NCBI GenBank assembly: GCA_014376915.1
Contig: JACMQP010000437.1
Location: forward strand, 1-13,530
Origin: Ramlibacter sp.
Lineage (GTDB): Bacteria > Pseudomonadota > Gammaproteobacteria > Burkholderiales > Burkholderiaceae
Length of the DNA: 13,530 nucleotides
Direction: 5' to 3'
This document shows, piece by piece, positions 1 to 7,181 of this stretch; positions within the stretch are counted from its first letter, which is position 1; each line of letters begins with the position of its first letter. The position numbers were made by a program, and so were the translations under genes. The notes below the pieces were generated by a model, which was not told where the DNA came from, ran no database searches, and worked only from the letters and a program-made list of their open reading frames with translations.

Positions 1-347
1 ACCAGCATGGCCACCGTCAAGGCGATCTTGACCATCTCCCACAACATGAAACCGAATGCGGCAGTGCCTGCATTCAGGGAAGACGTCCGCCCCATCAGCC
101 CGCGCGCAAAAACGGCCGCAGGGATCACCACGGCCGATGCGCCGTATCCGGCGGACCATCCGACATTCTGTCTCCCGGTCAGGGCCCAGGCGGCCAGAGC
201 CACCACCAGCCCCACCATCACCTGCACCCCAACCACCCACCAGGGGGAAACCGGCGGGTTTTGTTTTCGCAGCTGTCGCGCCTCTTCGGCGCTCAGCGTC
301 TTGAAGGGGATCTCCTCTGTCGCAGGCAGCCGGGCGATTGTTTTCAT
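1..347 (-). CDS. atpI: ATP synthase subunit I (AtpI), N-terminal part
   Basis: This is a small membrane protein encoded ahead of the F1Fo ATP synthase genes; in this family it is thought to help assemble or stabilise the c-ring. The frame is open from an ATG at 347 to the left edge, giving about 115 residues. It starts MKTIARLPATEEIPF, followed by a charged stretch (AEEARQLRKQNP) and a hydrophobic helix near residues 36-55. Next comes GWSAGYGASAVVIPAAVFARG near 63-83, and a further helix (FGFMLWEMVKIALTVAML) near the edge. The GWSAGYGA...IPAA.FARG and WE.VKIALT patterns match Burkholderiales AtpI as I remember it. The gene is incomplete here; atpB and the rest of the operon should follow to the left. 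It is divergent from the CopD-like gene at 510. Confidence 0.82.
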   Translation of the reverse strand, partial: MKTIARLPATEEIPFKTLSAEEARQLRKQNPPVSPWWVVGVQVMVGLVVALAAWALTGRQNVGWSAGYGASAVVIPAAVFARGLMGRTSSLNAGTAAFGFMLWEMVKIALTVAML

Positions 348-393
348 GATCTGTCGCCCTCGTCGACCGGCCTGATATTGCTCAAAGCCTCTG

Positions 394-399
394 ATTATA
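394..399 (-). promoter_or_regulatory. Candidate -10 element for the atp operon
   Basis: Read on the minus strand, this is a perfect TATAAT about 47 bp upstream of the atpI ATG. It would give a 5' leader of roughly 40 nt. It is preceded by a T-rich run (GGGGTTTTTACT). I see no good -35 hexamer 16-18 bp further up, and no extended -10 TG. The element is visible; promoter function is inferred. Confidence 0.45.
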
Positions 400-468
400 A
401 GTAAAAACCCCGGGGCTTCCCCACCGACCTCGGAGCGGCAGTCAGCCAGGCGGCCGGTTAAAAGTGTT

Positions 469-497
469 TTGACCGCAACGCACAATGCGGATATCGC
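469..497 (+). promoter_or_regulatory. Weak candidate sigma70 promoter for the CopD-like gene
   Basis: TTGACC (469-474) is followed after 17 bp by TATCGC (492-497), a poor -10. The gene start is at 510. The -35 half is good and the -10 half is weak, so this is only a suggestion. It lies in the 162-bp divergent gap between atpI and the CopD-like gene, where I see nothing else beyond the minus-strand -10 at 394-399 and the palindrome CCCCGGGG near 407-414. Confidence 0.22.
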
Positions 498-509
498 TTC
501 CGGGAACCC

Positions 510-956
510 ATGCATCAATTCATCCTGTTTCTTCACGTCGCGGCCGCCGTCGTCTGGCTAGGCGGCATGGCTTTCATGGTGCTGGCATTGCGTCCGGTGC
601 TGGCGCAGCAGCTGGCGCCGCCGCAGCGGCTGCCGTTCCTGGCGGCTGTGCTCAAACGCTTCTTCGCGGTGGTGGCCGCGAGCATCGCCGTGCTGCTTGC
701 CACGGGGCTGCCGATGCTGCTGGAAACGGGGATGGCCAAGGCGCCGCCGGGATGGCACGCCATGCTCGGGCTGGGGGTGGCGATGATGTTGGTGTTCGGC
801 CACATCTATGCCTCGCCGTACCGCAAGCTCAAGCTCGCAGTCGCTGCCGCCGATTGGCCCGAAGGCGGGCGCCGCGCCGCGCGGATCACGACGCTGGTAA
901 AAATCAACCTCGCCCTGGGGTGGCTCGCGATCGCGGCAGTGCTGCTCTGGCGCTGA
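510..956 (+). CDS. CopD family (copper resistance D domain) integral membrane protein
   Basis: A 148-residue hydrophobic protein with four predicted membrane helices, near residues 4-24, 44-72, 83-101 and 129-147. The opening FLHVAAAVVWLGGMAF with ALRPVL just after it is the usual start of CopD-domain proteins. His9, His83 and His98 lie in or next to helices and could bind metal or haem, though no function can be read from sequence. The family is linked to copper handling, but many short members are uncharacterised. A start at 485 is in another frame and encodes an arginine/alanine-rich shadow; the ATG at 510 gives the family N-terminus. It is followed after 19 bp by the aminotransferase gene and may be its first operon partner. 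Confidence 0.75.
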   Translation: MHQFILFLHVAAAVVWLGGMAFMVLALRPVLAQQLAPPQRLPFLAAVLKRFFAVVAASIAVLLATGLPMLLETGMAKAPPGWHAMLGLGVAMMLVFGHIYASPYRKLKLAVAAADWPEGGRRAARITTLVKINLALGWLAIAAVLLWR

Positions 957-963
957 TTCTTTC

Positions 964-969
964 TAAGAT
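964..969 (+). promoter_or_regulatory. -10-like hexamer (TAAGAT) 6 nt before the aminotransferase ATG
   Basis: TAAGAT ends exactly 6 nt before the ATG at 976. If used as a -10, transcription would start at or next to the A of the ATG and give a leaderless mRNA. It lies just after the CopD-like stop codon. No convincing -35 and no Shine-Dalgarno are visible. The same spacing is seen before three other genes here. Confidence 0.35.
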
Positions 970-975
970 CCGCGA

Positions 976-1860
976 ATGACCGACACCTCCCTGCCCCTGT
1001 TGCCGTGCTACCTGAACGGCGAGTTTTCCAACTTGCGCGACGCCAAGGTCAGCGTGCTCGACCGCGGCTTCATCTTCGGCGACGGTGTGTACGAAGTTGT
1101 TCCCGCCTATGGCGGCCGGCCGTTCCGGTTCGACGAGCACATGGCGCGGCTGGACCGCAGCCTGGCGGAACTGCGCATCGACAACCCGATGAACCATGCC
1201 CGGTGGCGTGCGCTGGTGTTGCAGCTGATGGCCGCGTACGCCAAAGCCGTGGAGAAGCCACTGGAGCAGACCGACCAGCTGGTCTACATCCAGGTCACGC
1301 GCGGCGTGGCGATGCGCGACCACGTGATGCCGCCCGGCCTCACGCCGACGGTGTTCGTCACCAGCAACCGCATGTTCATCTATCCGGAGAAAGACCGGTC
1401 CGAGGGCGTCGTCTGCGTCACGGCGGATGACTTCCGCTGGAAGAAGGCCCACATCAAGAGCACCAGCCTGGTCGGCGCGGTGCTGGCGCGCCAGATCAGC
1501 GCCGACGTCGGCGCCACCGAAACGGTGATGTTCCGCGACGGCTTCCTGAGCGAAGCGGCAGCTTCCAATATGTGGGTGGTCAAGGGCGGCAAGCTGATGG
1601 GCACACCCAAGGACAACCTGGTGCTGGAGGGCATCCGCTACGGCCTGCTTGAAACGCTCTGCCGCGAGGCCGGGATTCCCTTCGAACTGCGCCGCATCTC
1701 CCGCGACGAGGTGTTCGCCGCCGACGAGCTGCTGGTGTCCTCGGCGACCAAAGAGGTGCTGCCGGTGACGCGGCTGGACGGCAAGGCTATTGGAACAGGC
1801 CGTCCCGGCCCCATCTACCATGCCCTGTACGCCGGTTACCAGCGTGCCAAGCAAGCCTGA
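976..1860 (+). CDS. dat: Class IV PLP aminotransferase, D-amino acid aminotransferase type
   Basis: A 294-residue fold-type IV PLP enzyme (branched-chain/D-alanine aminotransferase/aminodeoxychorismate lyase superfamily). It should transfer an amino group between D-amino acids, or possibly branched-chain amino acids, and a 2-oxo acid such as 2-oxoglutarate or pyruvate. Supporting signals are the N-terminal YLNGEF, VSVLDRGFIFGDGVYE near residues 26-40, and the putative PLP lysine Lys161 in AHIKSTSLVGAVLARQ. LSEAAASNMW near 191-200 carries the conserved Glu193 that contacts the pyridine nitrogen, and a glycine-rich TPKDNLVLEGI follows. The length is normal for the family. It lies 7 bp before the DUF493 gene and leads into lipB-lipA, an order I recall as common in Burkholderiales. 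D- versus branched-chain specificity cannot be settled by eye. Confidence 0.83.
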   Translation: MTDTSLPLLPCYLNGEFSNLRDAKVSVLDRGFIFGDGVYEVVPAYGGRPFRFDEHMARLDRSLAELRIDNPMNHARWRALVLQLMAAYAKAVEKPLEQTDQLVYIQVTRGVAMRDHVMPPGLTPTVFVTSNRMFIYPEKDRSEGVVCVTADDFRWKKAHIKSTSLVGAVLARQISADVGATETVMFRDGFLSEAAASNMWVVKGGKLMGTPKDNLVLEGIRYGLLETLCREAGIPFELRRISRDEVFAADELLVSSATKEVLPVTRLDGKAIGTGRPGPIYHALYAGYQRAKQA

Positions 1861-1867
1861 GCCCACC

Positions 1868-2194
1868 ATGACCAAGCCTTCTGCCAGCCCAAGCCCCAGC
1901 CCCACCCAGCCGCAAGTCCTGTCCGCCGACCCGCGTGGCGAGTCGCTGATCGCGTACCCGTCGCAATTCCCGATCAAGGTGATGGGCGCGAACGTGGAAG
2001 GTTTCGTCCACGCCGTCACCACCATCGCGATGCAGTTCGATCCCGGCTTCGACGCCGCGACGGTCGAATTGCGCGACAGCAAGGCCGGCAACTACCTGGG
2101 CGTCACCATCACCGTGACCGCCACCAGCCGCGAACAGCTCGACGAGCTGTACCGCACCTTGTCGACGCACCCCATGGTCAAGGTCGTCCTCTAG
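1868..2194 (+). CDS. ybeD: DUF493 / YbeD family protein
   Basis: A 108-residue cytosolic protein. A low-complexity Pro/Ser N-terminus ([11 protein letters not shown], residues 5-15) is followed by the compact DUF493 fold: [15 protein letters not shown], then [33 protein letters not shown] and a terminal MVKVVL. YbeD is a small ferredoxin-like-fold (ACT-like) protein, thought regulatory, and it also sits directly before lipB in enterobacteria. I chose the ATG at 1868, 7 bp after the aminotransferase stop, because an upstream in-frame ATG at 1790 would lie inside that gene. The lipB start follows 2 bp after the stop. Its exact role is unknown; a part in lipoate metabolism is only suggested by linkage. 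Confidence 0.82.
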   Translation: MTKPSASPSPSPTQPQVLSADPRGESLIAYPSQFPIKVMGANVEGFVHAVTTIAMQFDPGFDAATVELRDSKAGNYLGVTITVTATSREQLDELYRTLSTHPMVKVVL

Positions 2195-2196
2195 CC

Positions 2197-2853
2197 ATGT
2201 TGACCCGCGACCTCGGCGGGGTCGCTTACCTGCCGACCTGGCAGGCGATGCGGGAGTTCACCGCCGCGCGCGATGACGCGACAGCCGACGAACTGTGGCT
2301 GTGCGAGCACGACCCCGTGTATACCCAGGGTGTGGCAGGCAAGCCCGACCATGTGCTGGACGCCGGCACGATCCCCGTCGTGCAGTCCGACCGCGGCGGC
2401 CAGGTGACCTACCACGGGCCCGGCCAGGTGGTGGCCTACCCGCTGCTCGACCTGCGCCGCGCCGGCTTCTACGTCAAGGAATACGTCTTCCGCGTTGAGG
2501 AGTCGGTGGTCCGCACGCTGGCCCACTTCGGCGTGACCGGCCACCGCGTGCGTGGCGCCCCGGGCATTTATGTGCGGCTGGACGACCCGTCCGGCCACAC
2601 CCGACTGGCCCCGGATGCATCGTTCGCCGGCCTTGGCAAGATCGCCGCCCTGGGCATCAAGGTCAGCCGGCACTGCACCTACCACGGCGTCGCGCTGAAC
2701 GTGGCGATGGAACTGGAACCCTTCCGCCGCATCAACCCCTGCGGCTACGCCGGGCTGGAAACGGTAGACCTTTCTACAATCGGAGTCCTAACCACCTGGA
2801 CCGAAGCGGCCGGCGTGCTGGGCCGAAAGCTCGGCGCCTTCCTGGCTCCTTGA
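2197..2853 (+). CDS. lipB: Lipoyl(octanoyl) transferase LipB
   Basis: A 218-residue enzyme that moves the octanoyl group from octanoyl-ACP to the lipoyl domains of 2-oxoacid dehydrogenases and the glycine cleavage H protein. This is the first step of endogenous lipoate assembly. Family motifs are [14 protein letters not shown] (32-45), [20 protein letters not shown] (64-83, the RGG.xTYHGPGQ.V.Y signature), and [20 protein letters not shown] (147-166) with the putative catalytic lysine Lys148. INPCGYAG (179-186) carries the acyl-thioester cysteine Cys182. The length is normal. The start lies 2 bp after the DUF493 stop and lipA begins 4 bp after this stop, so the three genes are almost certainly one transcript. 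Confidence 0.96.
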   Translation: MLTRDLGGVAYLPTWQAMREFTAARDDATADELWLCEHDPVYTQGVAGKPDHVLDAGTIPVVQSDRGGQVTYHGPGQVVAYPLLDLRRAGFYVKEYVFRVEESVVRTLAHFGVTGHRVRGAPGIYVRLDDPSGHTRLAPDASFAGLGKIAALGIKVSRHCTYHGVALNVAMELEPFRRINPCGYAGLETVDLSTIGVLTTWTEAAGVLGRKLGAFLAP

Positions 2854-2857
2854 CACG

Positions 2858-3868
2858 ATGAGCACTGACAACGTCGTCCGCGAAGCGCAAAGCGCCGAGA
2901 ACTACAACCCACTGGCCAAGCAGAAGGCCGCGGCCAAGCTGTCGCGCATCCCGGTCAAGGTGGAACGGGGCGAGGTGCTGAAGAAGCCGGACTGGATCCG
3001 CGTGCGGGCCGGCTCGCCGACCACCCGCTTCTACGAGATCAAGCAGATCCTGCGCGAAAGCAACCTGCACACAGTGTGCGAGGAAGCCTCCTGCCCGAAC
3101 ATCGGCGAATGCTTCGGCAAGGGCACGGCCACCTTCATGATCATGGGCGACAAGTGCACCCGCCGCTGCCCGTTTTGCGACGTCGGCCACGGCCGCCCCG
3201 ACCCGCTCGACGCCAATGAACCCGAGAGCCTGGCGCGGACCATTGCCCGGCTCCAGCTCAACTACGTGGTGATCACGTCGGTCGACCGTGACGATCTGCG
3301 CGACGGCGGCTCCCAGCATTTCGTCGACTGCATTCGCCGCACACGTGAGCTCTCACCCGCCACGACGATCGAAATCCTGGTGCCGGACTTCCGCGGCCGC
3401 GACGACCGCGCGCTGGAAATCCTCAAGTCCGCGCCGCCGGATGTGATGAACCACAACCTGGAAACGATTCCGCGCCTGTACAGAGAGGCGCGTCCTGGCT
3501 CCGACTACGCCTTCAGCCTGAACCTGCTGAAGAAGTTCAAGGCGCTGCACCCCAACGTGCCGACCAAGAGCGGCCTCATGGTCGGCCTGGGCGAGACCGA
3601 CGAAGAAATCCTGCAGGCCATGCGCGACATGCGCGAGCACAACATCGACATGCTGACCATCGGCCAGTATCTCGCGCCCAGCACCAGCCATCTGCCGGTG
3701 CGCCGCTACGTGCACCCGGATACCTTCAAGATGTTCGGAGAAACGGCGCGCGAGATGGGCTTCAGCCACGCCGCCGTCGGCGCCATGGTGCGCAGCTCTT
3801 ACCACGCTGACCAGCAGGCCCACGCCGCAGGCGTGTCGATAGGCTCCGCAGGCGTCGCCAACACCTGA
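2858..3868 (+). CDS. lipA: Lipoyl synthase LipA (radical SAM)
   Basis: A 336-residue radical SAM enzyme that inserts two sulfurs into the protein-bound octanoyl chain made by LipB. The auxiliary [4Fe-4S] cluster ligands are Cys74, Cys79 and Cys85 in [13 protein letters not shown]. The radical SAM cluster ligands are Cys100, Cys104 and Cys107 in [10 protein letters not shown]. The C-terminal RSSY (312-315) supplies the serine ligand of the auxiliary cluster. Other family blocks are [20 protein letters not shown] and [11 protein letters not shown]. All catalytic residues are present and the length is typical. A hydrophilic N-terminal extension (about residues 1-45) is common in betaproteobacteria. 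The gene ends 10 bp before the proposed start of the EamA transporter. Confidence 0.97.
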   Translation: MSTDNVVREAQSAENYNPLAKQKAAAKLSRIPVKVERGEVLKKPDWIRVRAGSPTTRFYEIKQILRESNLHTVCEEASCPNIGECFGKGTATFMIMGDKCTRRCPFCDVGHGRPDPLDANEPESLARTIARLQLNYVVITSVDRDDLRDGGSQHFVDCIRRTRELSPATTIEILVPDFRGRDDRALEILKSAPPDVMNHNLETIPRLYREARPGSDYAFSLNLLKKFKALHPNVPTKSGLMVGLGETDEEILQAMRDMREHNIDMLTIGQYLAPSTSHLPVRRYVHPDTFKMFGETAREMGFSHAAVGAMVRSSYHADQQAHAAGVSIGSAGVANT

Positions 3869-3878
3869 CGGTGCCGCG

Positions 3879-4703
3879 CTGAGCGCCAACCTCTACGCGC
3901 TGGGCGCGATCGCCCTGTGGGCCACGCTGGCCTCGCTGGGCATTGCCCTCAAGCACGTCCCTCCGTTCCTGCTCACCGGCCTGGCGTTGCTGATCGGCAG
4001 CATTCCGGCCTGGCCGCTGGTGCGGCAGTGGCGCGTCCCGGCGTCGACGCTGACGCTGGGCATCTACGGGTTGTTCGGATTCCACTTCCTGCTGTTCATC
4101 GCCCTGCGGCTGGCGCCGCCGGTCGAAGCCAACCTGGTCAACTACCTCTGGCCGCTGTTCATGGTGGTGCTGGCGCCGCTGTTCCTGCCGGACGTCAAGC
4201 TGCGCGCCGTCCACGTGGTGGCGGCGCTGGTCGGCTTCGCCGGCGCGACGATCGCCATCCTCGGCGCCGGCGGCGGTGCCTCCGGCGGCTGGTCGTGGGG
4301 TTACCTGCCGGCGCTCGGATCGGCCTTCATCTGGGCCAGCTATTCGCTGGGCACGCGCCGCGTGCCGGCCTTTCCGACGGCGGCCATCGGGTTGTTCGGG
4401 CTGGTCTCGGGACTGCTTTCTCTGCTGTGTCATGCGCTGCTCGAAGCGCCGGTGACATTGCAGGCAAACGACTGGTTGTTGATCGCCGTCATGGGACTGG
4501 GCCCTCTGGGCGCCGCCTTCTTCCTGTGGGACCGTGCGCTGAAACTGGGCGACCCGCGGCAGATCGGCATCCTGAGCTATCTGACGCCGCTGCTGTCGAC
4601 CGGCCTTCTCATGCTGGTGAGCGGGCGTCCGTTCAGCCCGTCCATCGCGCTGGCCGCCGCCATGATCATCGGTGCCGCGGTGCTTGGAACACGGGCCCGT
4701 TGA
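3879..4703 (+). CDS. DMT superfamily (EamA) exporter with a probable CTG start
   Basis: A hydrophobic protein of about 274 residues and 9-10 membrane helices, in the drug/metabolite transporter superfamily. From the CTG at 3879 it would begin MSANLYALGAIALWATLASL, a normal EamA first helix. No ATG, GTG or TTG occurs in frame between the upstream stop (TAG, 3840-3842) and a TTG at 3987, and that TTG would remove the first 36 residues. The CTG lies 10 bp after the lipA stop, so coupling to lipA translation is plausible. EANLVNYLWP near residues 84-93 resembles the NYLWP segment of aromatic amino acid exporters such as YddG. The substrate is unknown; family membership is firm, the start is not. 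It ends 9 bp from the convergent ptsI stop. Confidence 0.8.
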   Translation: MSANLYALGAIALWATLASLGIALKHVPPFLLTGLALLIGSIPAWPLVRQWRVPASTLTLGIYGLFGFHFLLFIALRLAPPVEANLVNYLWPLFMVVLAPLFLPDVKLRAVHVVAALVGFAGATIAILGAGGGASGGWSWGYLPALGSAFIWASYSLGTRRVPAFPTAAIGLFGLVSGLLSLLCHALLEAPVTLQANDWLLIAVMGLGPLGAAFFLWDRALKLGDPRQIGILSYLTPLLSTGLLMLVSGRPFSPSIALAAAMIIGAAVLGTRAR

Positions 4704-4712
4704 CGCGCCAGC

Positions 4713-6491
4713 CTACTTGGCCAGCAGGCTGGCCGGGTCTTCCGACTCCAGTACCTGCTGCGCCCAGGGCGCCAGCCGCGTCGTGTCGGCGCGAAGCACT
4801 TCCTGCTTGACGGCCAGGATCTGCGCCGGGTGCATCGAGAAACTGCGCAAGCCCATGCCGAGCAGCAGCCGCGTAAAAGAAATGTCGCCCGCCATTTCGC
4901 CGCAGATGCTGACGCCCTTGCCCTGGGCATTGCATTCGGCGATTGTCTCGGCCACCAGCCGGAGCACCGCGGGGTGGCACGGGTCGTACAGGTGCGCAAC
5001 TGACTCGTCGGCGCGGTCGATCGCCAGCGTGTACTGGATCAGGTCGTTGGTGCCGATCGACAGGAAGTCGAAGTACTTGAGGAAAATCTTCAGCGTGAGC
5101 GCGGCAGCCGGGATCTCGATCATCGCGCCCAGCTTCACCGGCCCGTACGGCAGGCCCCGGTTGTCCAGTTCGGCGCGCGCGAAGTCGACGAGCGACAGCG
5201 TCTGCCGGATCTCGCTGGCATGGCCCAGCATCGGGATCAGCAGGTTGACCTGGCCATGCGCGGCTGCGCGCAGGATCGCGCGCAGCTGCGTCAGGAACAT
5301 TGCCGGGTCGGCCAGGCTCCAGCGGATCGCCCGCAGGCCGAGCGCCGGGTTCAGGTGGGCGGCATCGCGCAGCGAGTCGTCGAGCTGCTTGTCGGCGCCG
5401 ACGTCGATGGTGCGGATGGTGACCGGCAGGCCCTGCATGCCTTCGACGGCCTTCCGGTAGGCCCGGTACTGCTCTTCCTCGCCCGGCAGGTCGCCCTTGC
5501 GCCCCATGAACAGGAATTCGCTGCGGAACAGGCCGACGCCGACGGCGCCCGCCAGCACCGCGCCGGGGGCGTCCTCCGGCATCTCGATGTTGGCCAGCAA
5601 CTCCACCTTCTGGCCGTCCAGCGTCACGGCGGGCGTGTGGCGCAGGCGCGAGAGCCGGCCGCGCTCAAGTTCGGCCTGCCGCTGCTTGAAGCCGTATTCG
5701 GCCAGGATGATCGGCGACGGGTCGACGATCATCACGCCGGCATCGCCGTCGATGATCACCCAGTCGTCCTGCCGCACCAGGTGGCTGGCGCCGCGGGCGC
5801 CCACCACCGCCGGGATGTCCATGCTGCGGGCCACGATCGCTGTGTGCGAGGTCTTGCCGCCGACATCGGTGACAAAACCGGCGAACACGCTCTGCTTGAA
5901 CTGCAGCATGTCGGCCGGCGACAGGTCGTGGGCGATCAGCACCAGCGGCACGTCGATGCTGTCGTCGGCCAGCAGCAGGTCCTGCTGGCGCACCGATGCG
6001 GACGAGCGGCGAGCTGCCGGCGGCGCCACCGGCGCGCCGACGCCCTTCATGTAGCGCAGGATCCGCTCGGCGACCTGCTCGAGGTCGGCCTTGCGCTCGC
6101 GCAGGTATTCGTCCTCCATGTCGTCGAACTGGCGGGCCAGCACCTCGAGCTGGGTGGTCAGCGCCCATTCGGCGTTGTAGAGGCGGTCGCTGATCCAGTG
6201 CTTGACGCCGCTGATCAGCTCCTCGTCCTGCAGCAGCATCAGGTGCACGTCCAGCAGCGCGGCCAGTTCGTGCGGGGCCTCCTTCGGCCCCATGGCGGCG
6301 ATGGTCTGCTGCAGCCGGTGGATTTCTTCGACCACTGCATTGCGTCCCACCCGGACCCGGGTGATCTCGGACTCGACCTGGGTGGGGTCGATGAAGTAAT
6401 GCGCCACGTCCACCCGGCTCGACGCCATCAGCACCGCGCGGCCGATCGCGATGCCGCGAGCGACCGGCAGGCCGTGGACGCTGAATGTCAC
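4713..6491 (-). CDS. ptsI: PTS enzyme I (phosphoenolpyruvate-protein phosphotransferase)
   Basis: A 592-residue cytosolic enzyme that takes phosphate from phosphoenolpyruvate and passes it to HPr. Domain order is an N-terminal HPr-binding and phosphohistidine half (about 1-260) and a C-terminal PEP-binding barrel (about 280-580). The phosphorylated histidine is His216 in DVGGKTSHTAIVARSMDIPA. PEP-site blocks are GVGLFRSEFLFM (318-329), RTIDVGADKQ (360-369) and MIEIPAA (457-463), with the catalytic cysteine Cys530 in SICGEMAGD. A Pro/Ser/Ala-rich linker near 152-175 looks longer than in enterobacterial EI. The start is GTG and overlaps the ptsH stop by 4 bp (GTGA). It is the last gene of the five-gene minus-strand operon. 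Confidence 0.96.
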   Translation of the reverse strand: MTFSVHGLPVARGIAIGRAVLMASSRVDVAHYFIDPTQVESEITRVRVGRNAVVEEIHRLQQTIAAMGPKEAPHELAALLDVHLMLLQDEELISGVKHWISDRLYNAEWALTTQLEVLARQFDDMEDEYLRERKADLEQVAERILRYMKGVGAPVAPPAARRSSASVRQQDLLLADDSIDVPLVLIAHDLSPADMLQFKQSVFAGFVTDVGGKTSHTAIVARSMDIPAVVGARGASHLVRQDDWVIIDGDAGVMIVDPSPIILAEYGFKQRQAELERGRLSRLRHTPAVTLDGQKVELLANIEMPEDAPGAVLAGAVGVGLFRSEFLFMGRKGDLPGEEEQYRAYRKAVEGMQGLPVTIRTIDVGADKQLDDSLRDAAHLNPALGLRAIRWSLADPAMFLTQLRAILRAAAHGQVNLLIPMLGHASEIRQTLSLVDFARAELDNRGLPYGPVKLGAMIEIPAAALTLKIFLKYFDFLSIGTNDLIQYTLAIDRADESVAHLYDPCHPAVLRLVAETIAECNAQGKGVSICGEMAGDISFTRLLLGMGLRSFSMHPAQILAVKQEVLRADTTRLAPWAQQVLESEDPASLLAK

Positions 6492-6757
6492 TCGCCTTCC
6501 CCGAAGCGGTCGCCGATCAGCGCCAGGATCGCGTCCATCGCCTCCTGCTCGCGATCGCCACTGGTCTCGACCACCACCTCGCTGCCGATGCCGGCGGCCA
6601 ACATCATCACGCCCATGATGCTCTTGGCGTTGACCCGGCGTTCGCCCCGGCTCATCCAGACCTCGCAGGGAAAGCTGCCGGCAAGTTTGGTCAGCTTGGC
6701 GGAAGCCCGCGCGTGCAGGCCCAGCTTATTGCTGATGGTCGTTGTGGTCTTGATCAT
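6488..6757 (-). CDS. ptsH: HPr phosphocarrier protein
   Basis: An 89-residue phosphocarrier that receives phosphate from EI and hands it to EIIA. The active-site block is LGLHARASAKL with His15. The regulatory block is VNAKSIMGVMMLAAGIGS with Ser46, the residue phosphorylated by HPr kinase where that enzyme exists. Both are intact, so either mode of control is possible; an HPr kinase gene is not in this window. The start lies 32 bp inside the EIIA gene and the stop overlaps the ptsI start by 4 bp. I see no strong Shine-Dalgarno, which fits translational coupling. Confidence 0.96.
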   Translation of the reverse strand: MIKTTTTISNKLGLHARASAKLTKLAGSFPCEVWMSRGERRVNAKSIMGVMMLAAGIGSEVVVETSGDREQEAMDAILALIGDRFGEGE

Positions 6758-7181
6758 TGGTGCGTCTGGGCTGGTTTTGGGGTGCGGTCACGGCCACTTG
6801 CATCACGCCCTGGGTGCCGCCGATCACGGCGCGCGACACCAGGGTTTCGAGCGGCTCGTGGCGGTAGCTCACGCTGCGCAGCAGCATCGGCAGGTTGACG
6901 CCGGTGATCAGGCGGCTTTGCACGCCGTCCACCAGCTTCTGGGCGACGTTGCTCGGCGTCGCGCCGAAGATGTCTGTCAACACCAGCACGCCTGTGACCT
7001 GCGGCAACCGGCCGAGCTGCTCCAGCGCGATCCGGGCCGTGGCCAGCGTTTCGTCCGGCGACAGGTTGGGCTGGACGTCGATCGCCGCCACCGTCACTTC
7101 GCAGTCGGGAAAGACGTGCAGCGCGCACTGGCGCAGGGCGTTGGCCAGGGGGGCGTGGGCAATCAGCAGGATGGCGTTCAT
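6726..7181 (-). CDS. ptsM: PTS EIIA component, mannose type
   Basis: A 151-residue EIIA-Man family protein, the last phosphate acceptor of the relay encoded here. Residues 1-130 form the family fold: MNAILLIAHAPLANALRQC with the probable phosphohistidine His9, then VLVLTDIFGATPSNVAQKL (a family hallmark) near 85-103, and LITGVNLPMLLRSVSY near 110-125. The C-terminal 16-20 residues (after VTAPQ) are very polar, with Asn, Asp, His and Gln; the last ten codons overlap ptsH in another frame. No EIIB or EIIC gene is visible, so a regulatory rather than transport role is likely, as known for Cupriavidus-type systems. The symbol follows Cupriavidus usage. The start overlaps the MFS stop by 4 bp (ATGA). 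Confidence 0.9.
   Translation of the reverse strand: MNAILLIAHAPLANALRQCALHVFPDCEVTVAAIDVQPNLSPDETLATARIALEQLGRLPQVTGVLVLTDIFGATPSNVAQKLVDGVQSRLITGVNLPMLLRSVSYRHEPLETLVSRAVIGGTQGVMQVAVTAPQNQPRRTNDQDHNDHQQ

Noticed and set aside
401..425. GGGGAAGCCCCGGGGTTTTT on the minus strand as a terminator
   Set aside because: No minus-strand gene lies upstream for it to end, and it sits just ahead of a TATAAT that should drive atpI; the stem is only four pairs.
485..979. 164-codon plus-strand frame over the CopD-like gene
   Set aside because: Arg/Ala/Gly-rich shadow of the clearly membrane-type 148-residue protein in the neighbouring frame.
904..2091. A 395-codon open frame on the minus strand
   Set aside because: It is antisense to the aminotransferase and DUF493 genes, with shadow-like composition and no motifs.
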